From contig NZ_CP142523.1 in NCBI RefSeq assembly GCF_036885605.1, forward strand, positions 5,580,001 to 5,644,000: a stretch of 64,000 bases of DNA. The letters run 5' to 3'. Of this stretch, positions 58,689 through 64,000 are shown one piece after another (position 1 is the stretch's first letter; every line of letters starts with the position of its first letter). Under the pieces are notes generated by a model that was given only the letters and a program-made list of their open reading frames with translations, was not told the DNA's origin and ran no database searches. This DNA is from Janthinobacterium sp. TB1-E2. GTDB taxonomy: Bacteria > Pseudomonadota > Gammaproteobacteria > Burkholderiales > Burkholderiaceae_D. Both the position numbers and the translations under genes were made by a program.

Positions 58689-60602
58689 ATGAACGCTCCC
58701 ATTACGCCCCACCGCCCGATCCAGGCCTTGCCTGACCAGTTGATTTCGCAAATCGCCGCCGGCGAGGTGGTCGAGCGGCCATCGGCTGTCGTCAAGGAAC
58801 TGCTGGAAAACGCGCTCGACTCGGGCGCCACGCAGATCACGGTGCGGCTGGAAGAAGGGGGCGTGAAACGCATCGCGATTACCGATAACGGCCGCGGCAT
58901 CGACAAGGATCAGCTGCCGCTGGCCCTGGCGCGCCACGCCACGTCGAAGATCGCCTCGCTGCACGACCTGGAAAACGTGGGCACCCTGGGCTTTCGCGGC
59001 GAGGCGCTGGCCTCGATCGCCTCGGTGGCCGCCGTCACCGTGACCTCGCGCACGGCTGACGCGGCGCATGCGTGGGAAATCGTCGGCTCGCACAATGGCA
59101 GCGTCTCTCCGTCGTCGGGCGCGCACGGCACCACGGTCGACGTGCAGGACCTGTATTTCAACACGCCCGCGCGGCGAAAATTCCTCAAATCCGAGCAGAC
59201 GGAATACGGCCACTGCGCCGAAGTCGTGCGCCGCATCGCGCTGGCGCGGCCGGACGTATCGTTCTCGCTGTCGCACAACGGGCGCACCATCGACCAGTGG
59301 AATATCAGCGAACTGGCCAAGCGCAGCGCCCACATCCTCGGCAATGACTTCGCCGAAGCGCGCCTGGCGCTGGACGAGTCGGCCGGCAGCCTGCGCATAC
59401 ACGGCTTTGCCGGCTTGCCGACGGCATCGAAGGCGCGCGCCGATGGCCAGTTCTTTTATGTGAACGGACGCTTCGTGCGCGACAAGCTGCTCGTGCACGC
59501 CGTGCGCATGGCCTACCAGGACGTGCTGCACGGCGACCGTTTTCCATCGTACGTGCTGGCGCTCGACCTCGACCCGGCCCTGGTCGACGTCAACGTGCAC
59601 CCGTCGAAGATCGAAGTGCGCTTCCGCGACAGCCGTTCCGTGCACCAGTTCGTCTTCCACGCCGTGCAGCGCGCGCTGGCGCAGACGTCGGCCACAGCGT
59701 TCGGCAGCGTACCGGCGCCTTTGCCGGCCGCCTCCAGTCTGAGCGGCGATACCGCGGGCGCGGGCTTGGGTGGGTCCGGCATCTGGCGCCGCGAGCAGAC
59801 GCAGACCTCGTTCGGCGCGCAATTCACGAACACCTTCGCGCCCGCCTCGCCCGGCGCGAACCGTCCCTTTTTTGCCGACGCCCCAGGCGTGGCCCAGGAT
59901 ACGGCGGCCTATGGCGCCCTGTTCGGCGGCGGTGCAGGCGCCGCCAACTCGCCGATCACGCAGGTGGAGCCGTACATCGCCTCGCCCGAAGCGATGGCGC
60001 GCGAAGAATATCCGCTGGGCTTTGCCCTGGCCCAGCTGCATGGCATCTACATCCTGGCGCAAAACACCAAGGGCCTGGTGCTGGTCGACATGCACGCGGC
60101 GCACGAGCGCATCCTGTACGAGCAGCTGAAAAACGCGCTGCAGGCGCAAGTGTCCGGTCAGGACATGCAGGTGCAATCCTTGCTGATCCCCGTCACCTTC
60201 TATGCGGACGCCATCGAAGTGTCGACGGCGAATGAAAACCAGGACACATTGAAAGCGCTGGGCTTCGACATCGCCGCCCTGTCGCCCACCACGCTGGCCG
60301 TGCGCAGCGTGCCGACACTGCTGAAAAACGCGGACGCGCAAACCCTGGCGCGCGACGTGCTGCGCGACGTGCGCGAATACGGCGGCTCGCGCGTGCTGAT
60401 CGAGCGCCAGAACGAATTGCTGGGCACCCTGGCCTGCCATACGGCCGTGCGCGCCAACCGGATCTTGTCGGTGCAGGAAATGAACGCCCTGCTGCGCCAG
60501 ATGGAAAGCACGGAACGCGCCGACCAGTGCAACCACGGCCGGCCGACGTGGGTGCAGGTCGAGATCAATGCGCTCGATAAACTGTTCCTGCGCGGCCAGT
60601 AG
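58689..60602 (+). CDS. mutL: DNA mismatch repair protein MutL
   Basis: MutL links MutS mismatch recognition to strand incision. 637 residues. GHKL ATPase motifs: ELLENALDSGATQI near 38, DNGRGI near 62, TLGFRGEALASIASV near 100; the transducer domain ends in VDVNVHPSKIEVRF. The C-terminal domain contains DMHAAHERILYE, which matches the metal-binding endonuclease motif DQHA(x)2E(x)4E except for Met in place of Gln, and CNHGRPT near the end, so this MutL may nick DNA itself. Its stop codon is part of the following repeat. Confidence 0.96.
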   Translation: MNAPITPHRPIQALPDQLISQIAAGEVVERPSAVVKELLENALDSGATQITVRLEEGGVKRIAITDNGRGIDKDQLPLALARHATSKIASLHDLENVGTLGFRGEALASIASVAAVTVTSRTADAAHAWEIVGSHNGSVSPSSGAHGTTVDVQDLYFNTPARRKFLKSEQTEYGHCAEVVRRIALARPDVSFSLSHNGRTIDQWNISELAKRSAHILGNDFAEARLALDESAGSLRIHGFAGLPTASKARADGQFFYVNGRFVRDKLLVHAVRMAYQDVLHGDRFPSYVLALDLDPALVDVNVHPSKIEVRFRDSRSVHQFVFHAVQRALAQTSATAFGSVPAPLPAASSLSGDTAGAGLGGSGIWRREQTQTSFGAQFTNTFAPASPGANRPFFADAPGVAQDTAAYGALFGGGAGAANSPITQVEPYIASPEAMAREEYPLGFALAQLHGIYILAQNTKGLVLVDMHAAHERILYEQLKNALQAQVSGQDMQVQSLLIPVTFYADAIEVSTANENQDTLKALGFDIAALSPTTLAVRSVPTLLKNADAQTLARDVLRDVREYGGSRVLIERQNELLGTLACHTAVRANRILSVQEMNALLRQMESTERADQCNHGRPTWVQVEINALDKLFLRGQ

Positions 60603-60677
60603 GTCGGATTAGCGCAGCGTAATCCGACACTGCAGCGGCGGCATCACGTCGGATTACGCTTGCGCTAATCCGACCTA
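60600..60677. repeat. Family B double palindrome after mutL
   Basis: Two units, TAGGTCGGATTAGCGCA-GCGTAATCCGAC and its near-complete inverse, face each other over 78 bases, and each unit is itself a palindrome. The pair resembles a REP/BIME element. Its first bases are the mutL stop codon, and it lies between mutL and miaA. Confidence 0.75.
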
Positions 60678-60700
60678 CGCATCACCTTACAAGAGTCAAC

Positions 60701-61648
60701 ATGCTAAACACCCCACACCTCCCCCTGGCCGTCGCCATCATGGGCCCCACGGCCAGCGGCAAGACGGCCAGTGCGCTGGCCATCGCGCAAGCGATTCCGT
60801 CCGAGATCATCTCCGTCGATTCCGCCCTCGTCTACCGCGGCATGGACATCGGCACGGCCAAGCCGTCGCAGGAAGAACTGGCCCAGGTACCGCATCATCT
60901 GATCGACATCATCGACCCGCTGGACGCCTATTCCGTGGCGCAGTTCCGCAACGATACCCTGCGCCTGGTGAGCGAAATTTCCGCACGCGGCAAGCTGCCG
61001 CTGCTGGTCGGCGGCACCATGCTGTACTTCAAAGGCCTGGCCGATGGCCTCGACGACTTGCCCGGCGCCGATCCTGCCTTGCGCGCCCAGCTGGAAGAAG
61101 ATGCGGCCGCCATCGGCTGGCCCGCCATGCATGCGCGCCTGGCGCAGCAAGATCCCGTCACGGCCGCGCGCCTGGCGCCGCAGGACGCGCAGCGCATCGG
61201 CCGCGCGCTGGAAATCATCGCCCTGTCCGGCCAGCCCATGTCAGCCCTGCTGGACCGCCGCGAAAAGACCGTGCTGCCGTTTCAATTGCAATCGTTCGCG
61301 CTGGAACCGTCGGACCGCGCCTTGCTGCACGCGCGCATTGCCGCGCGTTTCGACCTGATGCTGAAAAACGACGCCCTGCTCGATGAAGTGGATGGGTTGC
61401 GCCGGCGCGGCGACCTGCACCCGGGCCTGCCGTCGATGCGCTGCGTGGGCTACCGCCAGGCATGGGACTACCTCGATGGCCGCATCGACCGCGCCGCCTT
61501 GCGCGAGACGGGCATCATCGCCACGCGCCAGCTGGCCAAGCGTCAGCTGACCTGGTTGCGCTCGATGCCGGAACGCATCGTCATCGATTGCCTGGGCCCT
61601 GATCCGGCCTCGGCCATGCTGGCACAAATTGTCCCTTTGCTGAAATAA
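60701..61648 (+). CDS. miaA: tRNA dimethylallyltransferase MiaA
   Basis: MiaA adds the dimethylallyl group to N6 of A37 in tRNAs reading UNN codons. 315 residues. The P-loop MGPTASGKTASALA is at residue 14, followed by SVDSALVYRGMDIGTAKPS and HHLIDIIDPLDAYSVAQF; LVGGTMLYFKGLADGLDDLP and RCVGYRQAWDYLDG are further family blocks. The mutL-miaA order is conserved in many proteobacteria, where hfq often follows, but here hfq does not. Confidence 0.96.
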   Translation: MLNTPHLPLAVAIMGPTASGKTASALAIAQAIPSEIISVDSALVYRGMDIGTAKPSQEELAQVPHHLIDIIDPLDAYSVAQFRNDTLRLVSEISARGKLPLLVGGTMLYFKGLADGLDDLPGADPALRAQLEEDAAAIGWPAMHARLAQQDPVTAARLAPQDAQRIGRALEIIALSGQPMSALLDRREKTVLPFQLQSFALEPSDRALLHARIAARFDLMLKNDALLDEVDGLRRRGDLHPGLPSMRCVGYRQAWDYLDGRIDRAALRETGIIATRQLAKRQLTWLRSMPERIVIDCLGPDPASAMLAQIVPLLK

Positions 61649-61663
61649 GCATCGCCACACAAC

Positions 61664-61785
61664 AACTGGCCAAGCGCTAGGCTCGACTTAGGCTACGCTC
61701 AATGTCGGAACGCATCGTCATCAACTGCCTGGGCCCTGATCCGGCCTCGTCCATGCTGGCGCAGATCCAGCCGTTATTGAAATAA
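61664..61785 (+). pseudogene. Decayed duplicate of the miaA 3' end
   Basis: The stretch CTGGCCAAGCG...CGCTCAATG, then GGAACGCATCGTCATC... to TTATTGAAATAA repeats the last 40 or so codons of miaA (from LAKRQLTWLRSMPERIV to its LLK end), about 80 per cent identical by eye or better in the second half. It has an in-frame TAG where miaA has CAG and one extra codon, so it cannot be expressed as part of MiaA. A remnant ORF of 27 codons (MSERIVINCLGPDPASSMLAQ) is left at 61702. Confidence 0.8.
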
Positions 61786-61835
61786 TCATGCCTGCGCCGG
61801 CGCGTGAAAAAACCGCACATTTTTTTGCGCCGGCA

Positions 61836-61864
61836 TTGACAAGGAAATGGGAAGACTGGATAAT
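61836..61864 (+). promoter_or_regulatory. Strong sigma-70 promoter of the tRNA-Met genes
   Basis: Consensus TTGACA and GATAAT with a 17-base spacer, ending 12 bases before the first tRNA. The best promoter in the window. Confidence 0.8.
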
Positions 61865-61876
61865 GCTCGGCTGTTG

Positions 61877-61953
61877 GGTGATATAGCTCAGTTGGTTAGA
61901 GCACAGCATTCATAATGCTGGGGTCGGTGGTTCAAGTCCACCTATCACCACCA
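61877..61953 (+). tRNA. tRNA-Met (CAT), copy 1
   Basis: 77-base tRNA with encoded CCA. Acceptor GGTGATA pairs with TATCACC; anticodon stem CAGCA/TGCTG encloses loop TTCATAA with anticodon CAT; the T-loop is TTCAAGT. The anticodon region (GAGCAC...TTCATAA...GGGGTC) is that of elongator methionine tRNA. A CAT anticodon could also mean the lysidine-modified tRNA-Ile2, which the acceptor and anticodon stems do not favour. Confidence 0.93.
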
Positions 61954-62012
61954 AAGAACATCGATCAGGTTTCCTCTGGTCAAAACGAGCATCCGGTCTG
62001 ACCGGTCTGTTT

Positions 62013-62089
62013 GGTGATATAGCTCAGTTGGTTAGAGCACAGCATTCATAATGCTGGGGTCGGTGGTTCAAGTCCACCTATCACCACCA
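62013..62089 (+). tRNA. tRNA-Met (CAT), copy 2
   Basis: Sequence identical to the first copy over all 77 bases, 59 bases downstream in the same direction, so both come from one promoter as a tandem unit. Followed within 20 bases by a strong terminator. Confidence 0.93.
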
Positions 62090-62107
62090 AGAATTTGCAG
62101 TATGAAG

Positions 62108-62142
62108 AACCCGCCCCTGCCCCGTGCAGCGGCGGGTTTTTT
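62108..62142 (+). terminator. Rho-independent terminator of the tRNA unit
   Basis: Stem AACCCGCC/GGCGGGTT with an inner CTGC/GCAG pairing and a closing T-run. Classic intrinsic terminator directly after the second tRNA. Confidence 0.92.
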
Positions 62143-62235
62143 CATTTCCGGCAGCACCACGCATGCGGCCTGCGCGCAACACCAGCCCCATCCACATGCA
62201 ATCGGGGATTGTGACAAGTCGCCTCTGCCGCTTAC

Positions 62236-62254
62236 AATGAGAATAATTCTCATT
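62236..62254 (+). promoter_or_regulatory. Fur box upstream of the sigma factor gene
   Basis: AATGAGAATAATTCTCATT is a 19-base near-perfect dyad matching the Fur consensus pattern, followed by TTATATTATTC. It lies 17 bases before the sigma factor ATG. Iron-replete Fur would block transcription of the following operon. Confidence 0.85.
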
Positions 62255-62271
62255 TATATTATTCATCCCCC

Positions 62272-62799
62272 ATGTCCGCCATCCAGCCCAGCCTGCAACA
62301 GCAAGTGCACACGCTCTACAGCGAGCATCACGGCTGGCTGGTGGGCTGGCTGCGCAAGAAACTCAGCTGCCCGCATGGCGCGGCCGACGTGGCGCAAGAC
62401 ACTTTTTTACGCATCATCGCCTCGCGCGACGCCCTGTTCGGCATGCGCGAGCCGCGTGCCTATCTGTCGACGACGGCCAAGCGCTTGCTGCTCGACCGCG
62501 CGCGCCGGCAAGTACTCGAACGCAGCTACCTGGCGGAACTGGCCCTGCTGGCCGACAGCCTGCCCGGTGCGCCCTCGCCGGACGAGATCCTGATGGCCGT
62601 ACAGGCGCTCGGGCAGATCGCCACGGCGCTGGACGGAGTATCCGCCAAGGCGCGCGAGGCCTTTTTGCTGCACTACCTGGAAGAGCAGCCGCAGGCCGCC
62701 GTCGCCGCGCAGCTGAACGTCTCCACGCGCATGGTGCAAAAATACCTGGTGCAAGCCTTGCTGGCCTGCCGCCACGCCTGCCCGGCCATGGCGGCATGA
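62272..62799 (+). CDS. ECF sigma factor, FecI-like
   Basis: Extracytoplasmic-function sigma factor of 175 residues. Region 2 begins LYSEHHGWLVGWLRKKLSCPHGAADVAQDTFLRIIA (residues 15-50; DVAQDTFLRI is the core-binding helix); region 4 includes AREAFLLHYLEEQPQAAVAAQLNVSTRMVQKYLVQAL near 125. The FecI group drives TonB-receptor genes for ferric siderophore uptake. It overlaps the FecR-like gene by ATGA and has a Fur box in front. Confidence 0.92.
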   Translation: MSAIQPSLQQQVHTLYSEHHGWLVGWLRKKLSCPHGAADVAQDTFLRIIASRDALFGMREPRAYLSTTAKRLLLDRARRQVLERSYLAELALLADSLPGAPSPDEILMAVQALGQIATALDGVSAKAREAFLLHYLEEQPQAAVAAQLNVSTRMVQKYLVQALLACRHACPAMAA

Positions 62800-63782
62800 G
62801 CGGCACGCGCACCGATATCGCCGCCGAGCAGGCCGCCCGCTGGATCGTGCAGCTGAGCGCCGACGACACGGCCGAGCGCGACATGGCGCGGGCCGGCTTC
62901 GCCGCGTGGAAGGCGGCCGATCCACTGCACGCGACAGTGGCCGCCGGCATGGAAAACCTGCTGCGCCAATTGCATGCCGTGCGCGAGCCGGCCGGCGGCG
63001 ACCATCGCCCCGCGCGCGCCGCCCTGGCCGCCATCGCGCCCAAGCGCCAGCGTCTGCGCCAGCTGGCCGCCGCCAGCGCCGTGGCCGTGCTGGTGCTGAC
63101 CGGCGCGCTGGTCCTCGGCGAGCGCCCCGCCTACCTGCTGGCCGACCTACGCAGCCCCACGGGACAATGGCAGACGCACACCCTGGCCGATGGCAGCCGC
63201 CTGACCCTGGCCGGCGGCAGCGCCGTCAACGTACGCTTCAATGCGGGCGAACGGCATGTGGAGCTGGTGCTTGGCGACATCCTCGTCGATGTGGCCAAGG
63301 ATGCGCAGCGCCCCTTCATCGTCGACAGCAAGCAGGCGGCGATCCGCGCGCTGGGCACGCGTTTTGCCGTGCGCAGGGAAGACGATGCCACCATCCTGAG
63401 CATGCTCGAATCGACAGTATCGGCGCAGGTGCCGCAGCATCGGGCCGTCGTGGTGCAGGCGGGCCAGCGCACGCGCATCACCGACGATGGCGTCGGGCCA
63501 CTGACCAGCATCGATGCGACCAGCGTGCAGCAAGCGTGGCGCGCGCACCAGCTGGTGGTCGACGACTTGCCGCTGGCCGACGTGCTCGACGAGCTGGCGC
63601 GCCACCGTCACGGCCAGCTGCACTACGACCGCGCGCAGATCGCCGGCATCCGCGTGGCGGCCGTACTGCCGCTGGACGACACGGACAAGGCGCTGCAGCT
63701 GCTGATCGACAATTTCCCCCAGCTGCGCATCCGCATGCTGACGCGCTACCTGGTGATGGTGGACGCCCCCGCCAAAAAGTAA
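62796..63782 (+). CDS. FecR-like membrane anti-sigma/sensor
   Basis: Regulator of 328 residues. The N-terminal DUF4880 region (AARWIVQLSADDTAERDMARAGFAAWKAADPLH) binds the sigma factor, one membrane helix lies near 90-110, and the periplasmic FecR domain has LADGSRLTLAGGSAVNVRF and VDVAKDAQRPFIVDSKQAAIRALGTRFAVR near 130-195. The C-terminus reads like a secretin/STN-type domain (LPLADVLDELARHRHGQLHYDR). It receives the ligand signal from the TonB receptor encoded after it. Confidence 0.9.
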   Translation: MSGTRTDIAAEQAARWIVQLSADDTAERDMARAGFAAWKAADPLHATVAAGMENLLRQLHAVREPAGGDHRPARAALAAIAPKRQRLRQLAAASAVAVLVLTGALVLGERPAYLLADLRSPTGQWQTHTLADGSRLTLAGGSAVNVRFNAGERHVELVLGDILVDVAKDAQRPFIVDSKQAAIRALGTRFAVRREDDATILSMLESTVSAQVPQHRAVVVQAGQRTRITDDGVGPLTSIDATSVQQAWRAHQLVVDDLPLADVLDELARHRHGQLHYDRAQIAGIRVAAVLPLDDTDKALQLLIDNFPQLRIRMLTRYLVMVDAPAKK

Positions 63783-63861
63783 ATATTTTTTGCGTTCGCG
63801 GTTCCACTTTGCGCATCTCGTGCGTCAAGGCAGCTGAGATCAATCAAAAAAGGCTGTCACC

Positions 63862-64000
63862 ATGTCCGCTCGTATCCTTACCGTTTCCTCGCCGCGCGCG
63901 CTGCGCACGCGGCTCCATCCCCTGGCCCTGGCCGCCCTGCTGCTCGCTGGCGCCGGCATGCACGTCCAGGCAGCCGCCCAGGCGCAGGCCAGCCTTGCCA
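63862..64000 (+). CDS. TonB-dependent receptor, start of gene (partial)
   Basis: Only the first 46 codons are inside the window. They encode MSARILTVSS followed by an Ala/Leu-rich export signal ending near VQAAAQAQA. I see no receptor domain yet. The call rests on position: a gene after a FecI-type sigma factor and FecR-type sensor is nearly always the cognate outer-membrane TonB receptor with an N-terminal signalling (STN) domain. Confidence 0.6.
   Translation, partial: MSARILTVSSPRALRTRLHPLALAALLLAGAGMHVQAAAQAQASLA

Noticed and set aside
58497..60536. Long minus-strand open frame opposite mutL
   Set aside because: Composition is Arg/His/Gln/Val shadow-like and mutL is unmistakable on the plus strand.
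61877..62089. tRNA-Ile2 (CAT anticodon, lysidine-modified)
   Set aside because: Stem and loop sequence around the anticodon is closer to elongator tRNA-Met; a specialised tool could still settle it.
1..64000. CRISPR array, prophage, transposase or integron
   Set aside because: No regularly spaced repeats, phage structural genes, transposase motifs or attC-like series were seen; xerD is the housekeeping recombinase.

Overview
The window looks like a chromosomal segment of a high-GC betaproteobacterium of the Oxalobacteraceae, most like Janthinobacterium, Duganella or Massilia. This is inferred from the queG-tsaE-amiC and mutL-miaA core genes, a PEP-CTERM protein, ATGA-overlapped gene pairs, GC-rich codon use and short intergenic palindromes. 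I see no phage, insertion sequence, CRISPR array or integron. The last gene runs off the right edge.

Layout. 0.25-7.1 kb: a PEP-CTERM protein, tsaD, eutBC, and an operon of a GbsR/MarR regulator, a DUF4166 protein and a membrane-fused TIGR01777 epimerase. 7.16-14.2 kb (minus strand): a tight seven-gene operon of KAS III, SDR, metallo-beta-lactamase-fold hydrolase, F390-synthetase-like adenylating enzyme, PAP2, sterol-desaturase-like hydroxylase and fatty-acid desaturase. It reads as an uncharacterised lipid or hydrocarbon pathway resembling OleABCD logic and is the best candidate here for an undescribed system. 14.2-24.4 kb: ion channel, CPA2 antiporter, membrane proteins, a DsbA-like protein, plsY, ybaK and a nuclease/phosphatase-fold protein.

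24.4-41 kb is envelope transport and signalling: a PAS-GGDEF-EAL protein, an RND adaptor/permease pair, an MgtC-family protein with a structured leader and a stand-alone ACT-like partner, and a two-component system divergent from a heavy-metal-type RND adaptor/permease/outer-membrane operon. 41-51.3 kb holds xerD, ogt, a TRAP transporter divergent from its sensor kinase and FixJ-type regulator around a 28-bp perfect palindrome, a lipoprotein, and a yqjI/yqjH-like metal-responsive regulator and ferric reductase.

51.6-61.6 kb is housekeeping: queG, tsaE, amiC, a mutarotase, an alpha-carbonic anhydrase, DedA, a cyclophilin, mutL and miaA. After miaA lie a decayed copy of the miaA 3' end and two identical tRNA-Met(CAT) genes. 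The window closes with a Fur-box-preceded FecI-type sigma factor, a FecR-type regulator and the start of a probable TonB-dependent receptor.

Two families of short palindromes sit between genes: a GGGGTCAGACCC-type family (five loci) and a GTCGGATTA/GTCGGCTTA-type family (four loci). Starts were adjusted from the longest open frames where Shine-Dalgarno sites, stop-start overlaps or signal peptides decide.
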